Assembly: GCA_025057315.1 (NCBI GenBank)
Contig: JANWXW010000084.1
Location: 1-55,696 of the forward strand
DNA length: 55,696 nt
Source: Myxococcota bacterium
Lineage (GTDB): Bacteria > Myxococcota_A > Polyangia > Palsa-1104 > JAEUJZ01
Direction: 5' to 3'
Part shown: positions 42,154 through 49,820 of the stretch, piece by piece
How positions within the stretch are numbered: position 1 is the first letter of the stretch
How the letters are laid out: every line of letters starts with the position of its first letter
Position numbers and translations under genes: made by a program
The notes under the pieces: model-generated
The model's database searches: none
What the model was told of the DNA's origin: nothing
Seen by the model: only the letters and a program-made list of their open reading frames with translations

Positions 42154-42618
42154 CTAGGGGGGGAGCTCCGTGGGCTCCCGATACACGGGCGTCCACCCGC
42201 CAGGGTCCTGGAACAGACGTACGCACCGGATGGTCCGCTCCGGGGTGAGAAAGAAGCGGTGATAACGGCGGGCAGGAACCACCAGCAGGTCGCCGGCCTC
42301 GACCTCCACGCGCATCCAGCGGTCGTCGACCGAGCGAATGTCAAATATCCCCGAGCCGGCCAGCACGAAGCGCACCTCATCTTCGGTGTGCAGGTGCTCG
42401 ACACAAAAGCGCCCCAGCAGCGCCTCCAGCTGGGGCGTATCCGGCGACAGCGCCACCTCGTCGCGGGCCACATAGCCGCGCTGCTCGCACAGGGTCTGCA
42501 GCGCCGGCTCCCAGACCGCCGGATCCATCGGCAGGTGCTGGTAGAGCACGCCTGCGGCTAGCAGGTCAGACAGGGTGCAGGGCCCGCCCTCGGCGGGCTC
42601 CAGCCAGGACAGCCTCAT
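42154..42618 (-). CDS. mtnD: Acireductone dioxygenase
   Basis: The 154-residue cupin has the complete metal site H75-x-H77-x3-E81 (EHLHTEDE) and H120 (RYHRF). It oxidises the acireductone of methionine salvage, giving 2-keto-4-methylthiobutyrate and formate with Fe, or methylthiopropionate, formate and CO with Ni. Its length is slightly short compared with the usual 180 residues. The ATG overlaps the mtnB stop (ATGA at 42615-42618), so the two are coupled. Confidence 0.92.
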   Translation of the reverse strand: MRLSWLEPAEGGPCTLSDLLAAGVLYQHLPMDPAVWEPALQTLCEQRGYVARDEVALSPDTPQLEALLGRFCVEHLHTEDEVRFVLAGSGIFDIRSVDDRWMRVEVEAGDLLVVPARRYHRFFLTPERTIRCVRLFQDPGGWTPVYREPTELPP

Positions 42619-43292
42619 GGTTGCCTCCCTTGCTCGCCGCCCGAGTGGCCCAGACGGCGGTCCAGCCGGGCCGGGTCCAAGCCCAGCTCGTGGAGTCGGA
42701 CCGCAGCGGCGAACAAATAATCGTAGCACTCGGCCTGGGTCTTGGCATGAACCCAGTCCCGCCCCCAGATGTAGGCTCCATGACCCCGCACCAGCACAGC
42801 ATGGCTCTGCGGGTGGGTCGCGATCGCCTCCGCCAGCGCATCGGCCAGCTCGTGCTCATGCGGTGTGTTGTCGAGAATCGGCACCTCGTGCACCTGGTCT
42901 GCCTGGGCCCCCTCGATGCCCTTCATCATCTCCAGGCCACGCACACGGAAGGTGCGCCCAAAGACCACGCTGGCCAGGCAGGCGTTCAGCGAGTGGCTGT
43001 GCAGCACAGCCCCAGCCCCGCGCTGGCGGTAGGCATGCAGAAACAGCGGCGTGCAGGCGCTGATGCGCAGGCCCACCCCCTGGCCCGCCGACAGGAGGCG
43101 ACCCTCCAAGTCCACGACGAAGATCTGCTCCGGCCGAAGGCGCTCCTTCTGCACGCCAGAGGGCGCCACGTAGATGCGATCGCCGTCGCGCAGCGAAAAA
43201 CCACCGCCGGTGCCAGAGGCCCAGCCCAGGGCGTACAGGTGGCGGCACAGCTCGCAAACCCGCTCACGCAGTGCCGCGTCATGCGCATCCAT
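42615..43292 (-). CDS. mtnB: Methylthioribulose-1-phosphate dehydratase
   Basis: The 225-residue product is a class II aldolase-type zinc enzyme. It has NTGGGFS-like SGTGGGFSLRDG, VAPSGVQKERL, the HSHS metal motif (AVLHSHSLNACL) and a later GHGAYIWG. It dehydrates 5-methylthioribulose 1-phosphate in methionine salvage. The next enzyme, an enolase-phosphatase (MtnC), and the upstream steps are not in the window. Fuculose-aldolase-like activity is the less likely alternative; the mtnD linkage decides. The promoter upstream predicts a leaderless start. Confidence 0.9.
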   Translation of the reverse strand: MDAHDAALRERVCELCRHLYALGWASGTGGGFSLRDGDRIYVAPSGVQKERLRPEQIFVVDLEGRLLSAGQGVGLRISACTPLFLHAYRQRGAGAVLHSHSLNACLASVVFGRTFRVRGLEMMKGIEGAQADQVHEVPILDNTPHEHELADALAEAIATHPQSHAVLVRGHGAYIWGRDWVHAKTQAECYDYLFAAAVRLHELGLDPARLDRRLGHSGGEQGRQP

Positions 43293-43299
43293 GGGGACG

Positions 43300-43329
43300 A
43301 TTGTGACGGCGCCGGGGCAGGCCTGTCAA
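43300..43329 (-). promoter_or_regulatory. Promoter of mtnBD
   Basis: On the minus strand a perfect TTGACA (43324-43329), 18 nt and CACAAT (43300-43305) precede 7 nt (CGTCCCC) and the ATG at 43292. No Shine-Dalgarno site is visible, so the mRNA probably starts at the ATG. Confidence 0.6.
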
Positions 43330-43361
43330 ACCGCACGATCTGGGGTCCCTTGCTGGGCCTC

Positions 43362-44528
43362 TTACATGCCCGCCTCCACCCACTGGCGGACCGCGTCCAG
43401 TTCCTCCTGGGTCAGCATCTGCGCCCCGGGTGGGGGCATGGGAGAAGGGCGCCCCTCGAGCACGCGCTGCGCGATGAGCATCCGCCGGGATGCCCATGCA
43501 CCATAGGTGGACAGGTCGACCGTCGCGGGGGAGCCGGGCTGGTGGCACTGCATGCAGGTGCGGGTATAGATGGGCAGGATCGTGCGTTTCCACAGCGCGA
43601 AGTCGCCCCCGCCCCCGGGCTCGCCGTAGCGCATCAGCCCCGTCGGACCCAGCACCCACAGGTCTCCAGTTGGGGAGCCGACGAGTTTGGCCCCCGCCGG
43701 CACCAACCTGCCAGCTGCGCGATGCAGCCGCCCGAATCGGAGCAGCGCCAGGGACTCATCTAGGACCATCCAGACCCCGGTGCCAGCCACCACCAGGCCG
43801 CGAATGATGGGGGAGGGCTCCTGGTGGACCCGCTGAAGGTGCCCGCCGCCGCCCTGCACGAACAGGGACGTAGCCGTGGCCACCACCAGCTTCCCGGTCG
43901 GATCGGTGACCGCTGCCACCACCCCTGGCACCTCATAGGACCACCCGGTGCCTCGCCCGGCGTCCACCACCTGCACCTGGTCCTGCTGCACCGACACCAC
44001 CTGTCCATGCCCCCCCCCAAGGCGGGGGAATGTCCCCTCATAGCGGGTCAGCGCGCCCCCATCCCAGACCACCAGCCCCCCTTGCTGCAGGGCGAAAGCC
44101 GCACGCTGGCCTCCAAGCGGCACCAGGTCGGCCACTGCTCCTGCCGGGAGCCGATACCGGTCCGTGATGTCTTCCAAGGGCGCATGGCTCCGCAGGCGGC
44201 GCAAGCGACCGGTGCCATCCAGGCCCACCAGCCAGTGGCCCGGCTCATCGGGCAGGGGCAGCGCGGCCCCCTGCCGCCAGTGCCTCACGCTGCCGTCCCG
44301 GGCATCCAGGCGGCCGCTGCGGAAAAACAGCGCACCTTGGTCGGACAGGACCACCAGGTCGTCCCCCTGCTCAGCCACGGCAGCCACGATGCCCACCGCA
44401 ACCCCCGTGGCGTTCCAGCTCACCGACTCCAACGCCAGGGGCTCGACCGGCAGCAAGGGGGGGGCAGGATAGGGCTCATCATCCCCACAGGAACCCCCCC
44501 CAAGGACCAAAGACAGAAGCAAGACCAT
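43362..44528 (-). CDS. Lipoprotein with C-terminal c-type haem motif
   Basis: The 388-residue product has a lipoprotein-type signal (VLGGGSC). A propeller-like middle follows, with repeats such as GDDLVVLSDQGALFFR, GGLVVWDGGALTRYEG and PTGDLWVLGPTGLMRYG. A C-terminal domain of about 75 residues has TCMQCH as a c-type haem site, then PMPPPGAQMLTQEELDAVRQWVEAGM, the usual distal Met and ending of such planctomycete/myxobacterial cytochromes. It is probably a surface redox or structural protein. Starts: ATG 44528 is preferred; GTG 44546 is possible. It is 69 nt upstream of mtnB on the other side. Confidence 0.75.
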   Translation of the reverse strand: MVLLLSLVLGGGSCGDDEPYPAPPLLPVEPLALESVSWNATGVAVGIVAAVAEQGDDLVVLSDQGALFFRSGRLDARDGSVRHWRQGAALPLPDEPGHWLVGLDGTGRLRRLRSHAPLEDITDRYRLPAGAVADLVPLGGQRAAFALQQGGLVVWDGGALTRYEGTFPRLGGGHGQVVSVQQDQVQVVDAGRGTGWSYEVPGVVAAVTDPTGKLVVATATSLFVQGGGGHLQRVHQEPSPIIRGLVVAGTGVWMVLDESLALLRFGRLHRAAGRLVPAGAKLVGSPTGDLWVLGPTGLMRYGEPGGGGDFALWKRTILPIYTRTCMQCHQPGSPATVDLSTYGAWASRRMLIAQRVLEGRPSPMPPPGAQMLTQEELDAVRQWVEAGM

Positions 44529-44680
44529 CGAGCGCACAACCTGCACTCATGCAAGAAACGGTGCACCGCTAAGTCCTTGGATCCAGGCCCGAGTTGGTGT
44601 GCGCTGCACGGCCCCCACAGTCGCTGAAAAGGGCGTAGGGACCGGCGAGCCCTGCCGTGATACGCTGGCAAGAATCCTGT

Positions 44681-46045
44681 ATGCGCGCGCACCAGTTGGC
44701 GGTCCTGTCGATGTTCGTGCTGGGCCCAGCCGGGGCCCAGGCGCACGAGCTGGAGCTGGGGGGCCTGCTGGGGGGACGGTTCTTCTCGGACAGCAACGAG
44801 CTGGGCCGCCTGGACCACGACCCGCGCAGTCCGGCGAACGCGCCGCAGCACACGGCCCTGGCAGGGCCCTCGCTGGCCTATCTGCCCCACCGGCGGGTGG
44901 CTGTGGAGGCCGAGGGGGCGCTGCTGCCCACCTCCACGCGCGACGGCCAGACCACCGCGCTGCTGCTGGCCTGGCGGGTGCAGGCGCGGGTCAACCTCCT
45001 GACAGGCCGCCTGCGCCCCTTTGTGCTGCTGGGCGGGGGAGCAACCAGCAGCATCCATTCCACCGATACCCGTCGGCTCGGCCTGGACACCGATGGGCTG
45101 CTGCACGGCGGCGCAGGGCTCCAGCTGCTCGTCGGCCGGCACCTGGCCTTGCGCCTGGAGGGACGCGCGCTGTTCCCGCCGCGAATCGACGACCATCTTT
45201 TCACCCCAGAGTTCGAGGTCCTGCTTGGCGCCCACCATCGCCTGAGCCTGCCCCAGCAGCCAGGGCGGGCCCGGGACCCCGACGGCGATGGCCTTCCAGG
45301 CGCCGCCGATCGCTGTCCCAACCAGGCCGAGGACCGCGACGGGTTTCAAGATGAGGACGGCTGTCCCGAGGCCGACAACGACGGCGACGGCGTGCCAGAT
45401 AAAGACGACCGCTGCCGCAACCAGGTCGGGCCGGCCGACCACGGGGGCTGTCCGGACACGGACCGGGATGGCGACGGGGTGGTAGACCGGCTGGACCGCT
45501 GCCCAGAGCAACCTGGACCCAACGGTGGGTGTCCAGTGCCGGTCCTGGACAGCGACGGGGACGGCGTGTCAGATGCCAGCGACGCCTGCCCAGCTGTGGC
45601 GGGGCAGGTGGGGGGGTGCCCCGATGAGGATGGGGACGGCGTGCCGGAGCCGGTCGACCGGTGCCCGGACCGAGCCGAGGTGCGCAACGGGCTCCAGGAC
45701 GACGATGGGTGCCCGGACCGGATTCCCCCCAGCCTGGCCCGGCTGCTGACGCCGCGCCCCCTGGCGTTTCGGCGGGGGCGACCGGTGCTGCTGCGGCCGG
45801 CGCTGCGCTTCCTCCATGCAGCGGCCCGGGTGTTGCAAGCACATCCCGGCGTGCGCGTGGAGATCGCGGTCTACAGCGAGGCAGCAGAGGAGGCGGCCCG
45901 GAGGCTGGCGCAGCAGCGGGCCGAGGTCCTCAGGCGCCATCTTGTCGACCAGGGCATCCAGGAGGAACGGCTGCGCACGGCGGTGCGCGATCCACAGCCC
46001 TGGCGCCGCGGGCCGCGCGTGGAGCTCCGTCTGCTGACCGACTGA
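44681..46045 (+). CDS. OmpA-like protein with barrel, DxDxDG repeats and degenerate C-terminal domain
   Basis: The 454-residue product has a signal peptide, then an N-terminal barrel (about 22-195). At least five thrombospondin type 3-like repeats follow (about 200-350; DPDGDGLPGAADRCPNQ, DNDGDGVPDKDDRC, DRDGDGVVDRLDRC), expected to bind Ca2+. The C-terminal OmpA-like domain (about 370-454) keeps LAQQRAEVLRRHLVDQGI and VELRLL. It lacks the usual GHTD and NRRVE peptidoglycan-binding motifs (AVYSEA and GPRVE instead). The barrel is paralogous to the 5626-6249 product. The start at 44681 is chosen for the signal peptide; ATG 44657 is alternative. Confidence 0.85.
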   Translation: MRAHQLAVLSMFVLGPAGAQAHELELGGLLGGRFFSDSNELGRLDHDPRSPANAPQHTALAGPSLAYLPHRRVAVEAEGALLPTSTRDGQTTALLLAWRVQARVNLLTGRLRPFVLLGGGATSSIHSTDTRRLGLDTDGLLHGGAGLQLLVGRHLALRLEGRALFPPRIDDHLFTPEFEVLLGAHHRLSLPQQPGRARDPDGDGLPGAADRCPNQAEDRDGFQDEDGCPEADNDGDGVPDKDDRCRNQVGPADHGGCPDTDRDGDGVVDRLDRCPEQPGPNGGCPVPVLDSDGDGVSDASDACPAVAGQVGGCPDEDGDGVPEPVDRCPDRAEVRNGLQDDDGCPDRIPPSLARLLTPRPLAFRRGRPVLLRPALRFLHAAARVLQAHPGVRVEIAVYSEAAEEAARRLAQQRAEVLRRHLVDQGIQEERLRTAVRDPQPWRRGPRVELRLLTD

Positions 46046-46079
46046 CCCTTCCTGCGAGGAACAAGTTCGAGGAACAAGC

Positions 46080-46787
46080 ATGATGCACCGGGGCATTTTG
46101 GCCGCGTTGGTGGTGGCGCTCCTGGCTGCACCGGCGCAGGCCTTCGATCACCGCGATGGCACGGTGGTGCTGCGCGACCCGGCCGCAGACATTGCCGACC
46201 TGTACGCCTGGATGTCTGCTGACGGCAGCCGCATCTATTTGGTGCTGACCGTCTTTCCCGGCGCGCAGCGGGGGGCGCGCTTCTCCGACGCCGTCCACTA
46301 TGTCTTTCACACCACCAGCCGTCCCACGGCCACCTCCCCCATGGCCACACCGCTGGACATCATTTGCAGCTTCGATGCCGCCCAGCGGATCCGCTGCTGG
46401 GTTGGCGCGGACCCGGCCCACTTCGTCTCAGGCGATGCCAGCAGCCCGGTCGGGGTGCGCAGCCCCAACGGCAAGGTCCGCGTCTTTGCCGGGCTGCGCA
46501 AAGACCCCTTCTTCTTCAACCAGGAGGGGTTCCAAACCGTCGCCGCGCGCATCGCTGCGGCAGCCCCCATGCTGATGTTCGACGCGGCCAACTGTCCTGC
46601 GCTAACCCCGGCGCAGGCGCGCGAGATGTATCAAGGGCTGGAGCGCGACCGCAACGGGCGTCCCGCCAAGGACGCCTTCCGGTCGGAGGCCGTGCTGGCG
46701 CTGGTGATGGAGGTGGACAAAGCCCTGCTGACCCGCGGAGGGCCCTTTATCACCGTCTGGGCCGCGACCCATGCCAAGGGGAGGTAG
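46080..46787 (+). CDS. DUF4331-family protein, N-terminal half
   Basis: The 235-residue secreted product (signal AAPAQAFDHRDG) has the start typical of DUF4331: DHRDGTVVLRDPAADIADLYAW, then VVLTVFPGA-like strands and AGLRKDPFFFNQEGF. DUF4331 proteins normally continue for another 150-300 residues; here the ORF stops after MEVDKALLTRGGPFITVWAATHA. The next gene appears to carry the second half. The function of the family is unknown. Two nearby ATGs (46080, 46083) follow a duplicated GAGGAACAAG. Confidence 0.82.
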   Translation: MMHRGILAALVVALLAAPAQAFDHRDGTVVLRDPAADIADLYAWMSADGSRIYLVLTVFPGAQRGARFSDAVHYVFHTTSRPTATSPMATPLDIICSFDAAQRIRCWVGADPAHFVSGDASSPVGVRSPNGKVRVFAGLRKDPFFFNQEGFQTVAARIAAAAPMLMFDAANCPALTPAQAREMYQGLERDRNGRPAKDAFRSEAVLALVMEVDKALLTRGGPFITVWAATHAKGR

Positions 46788-46791
46788 GACC

Positions 46792-47595
46792 ATGCGTCCC
46801 GCTCTGCTGCTGTGGGCCATCCTGTTGCCCGCCTGCCTTGAGATCGGCACCGATCGGTGCCGCGACACGCTCTGTCCCCTGGGGCAACGCTGCGACGAGG
46901 ACAGCGGCCAGTGCGTGGCAGACGACCTGTGCGCCGGGGTCCTGTGCCCCGCTGGGCTGAGCTGCGATCCGGCGGACGGAACCTGCCGGGGGGGCAGCAG
47001 TGACCCGTGCCGGGGCGTCACCTGCAGTGAGACCGAGAGCTGCGACCCGCAAACCGGCCGCTGCACCCCCAACCCACCGCCGCCCACCCTGTCACCGACG
47101 ATCATCGATCGCATCGGCCGCCCCGGCATCAGCCATTTGCTGCTTAACCCATTCGGCCTGTTCCGCGTCAACAACATGCCCGAGCAGACGGCGGTCTCGC
47201 AGGACAAGTACAACGCCGACGGACAGCCGGGGCGCTGGACGACGGCCTTCAGCCCCTACCTGCGCTTCAACCTCGGTATCTTCGATGCCATGGATGGCAT
47301 CTGCGGCAACCAGGTGCTGGCCGCCGCCGCGCTCAACGCGTCGCGCTACAACGCGCTGGCCAACCTGCTGAGCGCCGACATGCTGCAGCTGAACACCAGC
47401 GCCGTCGCCTGCAGCGCCTTCCTCGCCGTCGAGTTCGGCGCGGCGGACTGCGGCGGCCGGCGGCCCACCTACGACGTGATAGACACGCTCTATACCCTGC
47501 TCATCACGGGCACGCCCATCACCCCGGTCGGAGACGGCGTGTCATCCACGACCCAGCTGTCTGACCTGTTCCCCTTCCTCCCACCCCCACCCTGA
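46792..47595 (+). CDS. Cys-rich lipoprotein carrying a DUF4331 C-terminal-like half
   Basis: The 267-residue product has a clear lipobox (LLPAC) and an N-terminal Cys-rich region (about 20-90) with three GQRC/LSC-type repeats. A Pro spacer follows, then a domain starting TIIDRIGRPGISHLLLNPFGLFR that matches the second half of DUF4331 (RxGRPxxN, KDxYN). It lies 4 nt after the preceding gene behind AGGTAGGACC, so the two products probably interact to make one split DUF4331 unit anchored at the membrane. A cysteine-rich binding role is inferred. Confidence 0.78.
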   Translation: MRPALLLWAILLPACLEIGTDRCRDTLCPLGQRCDEDSGQCVADDLCAGVLCPAGLSCDPADGTCRGGSSDPCRGVTCSETESCDPQTGRCTPNPPPPTLSPTIIDRIGRPGISHLLLNPFGLFRVNNMPEQTAVSQDKYNADGQPGRWTTAFSPYLRFNLGIFDAMDGICGNQVLAAAALNASRYNALANLLSADMLQLNTSAVACSAFLAVEFGAADCGGRRPTYDVIDTLYTLLITGTPITPVGDGVSSTTQLSDLFPFLPPPP

Positions 47596-47637
47596 GCCGG
47601 GCCGCCCCGCGCCACCTGGCGGCCCCAAACCTCACGG

Positions 47638-47657
47638 CTGGGGACAACTGTCCCCAG
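47638..47657. terminator. Perfect 8-bp stem-loop between the DUF4331 pair and the next gene
   Basis: CTGGGGAC (47638-47645), AACT and GTCCCCAG (47650-47657) form a perfect hairpin in the 173-bp gap. No U-tract follows. It may be an attenuating or terminating structure, or a protein-binding inverted repeat. Confidence 0.4.
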
Positions 47658-47768
47658 TCTCGTGGTCTGCTCCCCCCAGGGGATGGAGTGGAAGCTGGCT
47701 ATCTGGCCAGGAGGCCCAGGAGTTGCAGGAGGTTAGAAGCTGTCCCCCTCATGGTGATGGAGGCCCCC

Positions 47769-49811
47769 ATGGCGAGATGGCACCGCCCCCTCACAGCAAG
47801 CCTGCTGGGGCTTGGCCTGTGCACCCTGGCCGTCTCTTGCAGCGATAGCGCCCCGGTCCCTGAACCCGAAATCCCCCCGCCTTCGGATGTCCCCCCGAGC
47901 ATGGAGGAGGTGCCCCCGCCGGCCTTCTCGCCCGCCTCGGTGCCGAGCGCAGTGGCCAAGGTCAAGAACCTGCTGACCGGGCAGGCCGCCACGGCGCGCG
48001 AGGTGGAGTCGGTGGCGGCCGATCCGCGGGCGCTGCGGGACCTCATCGACACCTGGATGGCGACCCCCGAGTTTCGCGACAAGATGCTCGGCTTCTTCAT
48101 GAACGCCTTCCAGCAAAACCAGATCACGGCCGCCGACCTCGTCGACCAGCTCCCCACCGGCCTGCGCGGCAACAGCACAACGGTGGCGCGCCTGATGGTG
48201 AACCTGCGCGAGAGCTTCCCGCGGACGGTGTGGCAGCTCGTGTCCGAGGGCCGGCCGCTGACCGAGGCCATTTCGACCCGGCGCTTCATGATGACCCCGC
48301 CTCTGGCCGCGCTCTACGCCTATCTGGACAACCGCCACATCAACGACCGCGGCGGGGTGCTAGACCGCACGCTGCAGCTCGACCCGCAGTTTACCTTCCG
48401 CCTGACGTGGAGCGGGGGGCCCATCCCGCTGAGCGAAACGCTGAACCCGTCCCACGCCAACTACATGAAGTGGTTCGTGCCCACGCCCCCGCCCGCCATG
48501 CACGCCCCCCCCTGCCAGGAGGACCCGCGCGTCTTTACACGCACCACCGCGCAGCTGCTCAGCTACCTCTTTGGGCTGGTGGAAAACAGCGGCCAGTGCC
48601 AGCAGTCTTACACGACCACGGCCCAGTTTGCTGACACCGAGTTCGACGCCTGGCGCATGGTCCGCATCCGGCGGCCTGGTCCCGGCGAGCAGCCGACGCG
48701 CTTCTACGATCTCGACGCGCTGCGCAAGGCCAACGAGCTGGTGCTGCGCGTGCCCCGGGTGGGCTTCTTTACCACCCCGGCCTTCTTTGCCAACTGGCCG
48801 ACCAACAGCAGCAACCAGGCGCGGGTGACGATGAACCAGACCCTCATCGTCGCCCTGGGCAAGAGCTTTGACGACACCAACAACACGGTGCCGATCACCG
48901 AAACGGCCCTGGATGGCGAGCACGCCGGACCGGGCACGAGCTGCTATGGGTGCCACCGCACGCTGGACCCCATGCGGCAGACCTTCCGCCAGGCCTTTAC
49001 GCTCTTTTACCACGAGCAGCTCGATGTCACCCAGAACCTGGTCCCCGGGGTGTTTGCCTTCGGTGGGGTGAGCAAGCCGCTGGCCGATATCTACGACCTG
49101 GCCGAGACGCTGGCGGCGCACCCGCGCTTTGCCGTGGCCTGGACGCAGAAGCTGTGCCAGTGGGCCAACTCGGCGCCGTGCCTGGAGGACGATCCGGAGT
49201 TCCTCCGCGTCGCCGAGGCGTTCAGCCAGAGCAAGTATGACTTCAAGACCCTGGTGCGCGAGCTGTTCAGCTCGCCGCTCATCACCGGCCTGGCCCCGAC
49301 CAAGACCGCCGAGGCGGGCGGGATAGGCGTCAGCATCGCCCGACGGGAGCAGCTCTGCGCGTCGCTGTCCAACCGGCTCGGCCTGCCAGATGTGTGCGGC
49401 ATCGGCCCTGCCCTCACCCTGACCCCCAACCAGCAGCGCGCCCGCGTGCTCGCCTCGGTGATCCCAGCCGATGGCTACAGCCGCGGCGCCGAGGCAGCCA
49501 CGGTATCTACCGACCCCAACCTGTTTTTCCGTGCCAGCACCGAGAACCTGTGCCGGATCATCGCGGACCAGGTCATCAACGCCGGCACCCCGCCGCGCTA
49601 CACGAGCAGCCGGCCGCAGGAGGCCATCGCTGACTTCGTGCAGACGGTGATGGGGCTGACCCCTCGCGACGAGCGTGCAGCGCCCGCGCGGCAGATTCTC
49701 ACCGAGCATTTCGACGAGGCAGTCCGCAGCGGACGGACAGCCGCCGATGCGCTCAAGTCCACCTTCATTCTGGCGTGCCTGGCTCCCTCCAGCATCGCCA
49801 GCGGACTGTAG
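47769..49811 (+). CDS. Haem-motif lipoprotein of the DUF1592/DUF1800-type secreted group
   Basis: The 680-residue product has a lipoprotein signal (LAVSC), a Pro-rich linker and a large helical body. A c-type haem-like motif CYGCH lies in the middle (SCYGCHRTLDPMRQTF), a pattern found in PSD1/DUF1592/DUF1588-type proteins. Residues such as ATPEFRDKMLGFFMNAFQQ and YDFKTLVRELFSSPLI fit DUF1592/DUF1800 proteins. These are usually paired with DUF1501/DUF1552 partners, as here. The start at 47769 is preferred for its GGAGG ahead of CCCCC; 47751 and 47757 are alternatives. Exact family assignment is tentative. Confidence 0.75.
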   Translation: MARWHRPLTASLLGLGLCTLAVSCSDSAPVPEPEIPPPSDVPPSMEEVPPPAFSPASVPSAVAKVKNLLTGQAATAREVESVAADPRALRDLIDTWMATPEFRDKMLGFFMNAFQQNQITAADLVDQLPTGLRGNSTTVARLMVNLRESFPRTVWQLVSEGRPLTEAISTRRFMMTPPLAALYAYLDNRHINDRGGVLDRTLQLDPQFTFRLTWSGGPIPLSETLNPSHANYMKWFVPTPPPAMHAPPCQEDPRVFTRTTAQLLSYLFGLVENSGQCQQSYTTTAQFADTEFDAWRMVRIRRPGPGEQPTRFYDLDALRKANELVLRVPRVGFFTTPAFFANWPTNSSNQARVTMNQTLIVALGKSFDDTNNTVPITETALDGEHAGPGTSCYGCHRTLDPMRQTFRQAFTLFYHEQLDVTQNLVPGVFAFGGVSKPLADIYDLAETLAAHPRFAVAWTQKLCQWANSAPCLEDDPEFLRVAEAFSQSKYDFKTLVRELFSSPLITGLAPTKTAEAGGIGVSIARREQLCASLSNRLGLPDVCGIGPALTLTPNQQRARVLASVIPADGYSRGAEAATVSTDPNLFFRASTENLCRIIADQVINAGTPPRYTSSRPQEAIADFVQTVMGLTPRDERAAPARQILTEHFDEAVRSGRTAADALKSTFILACLAPSSIASGL

Positions 49812-49820
49812 GAGAAGACC

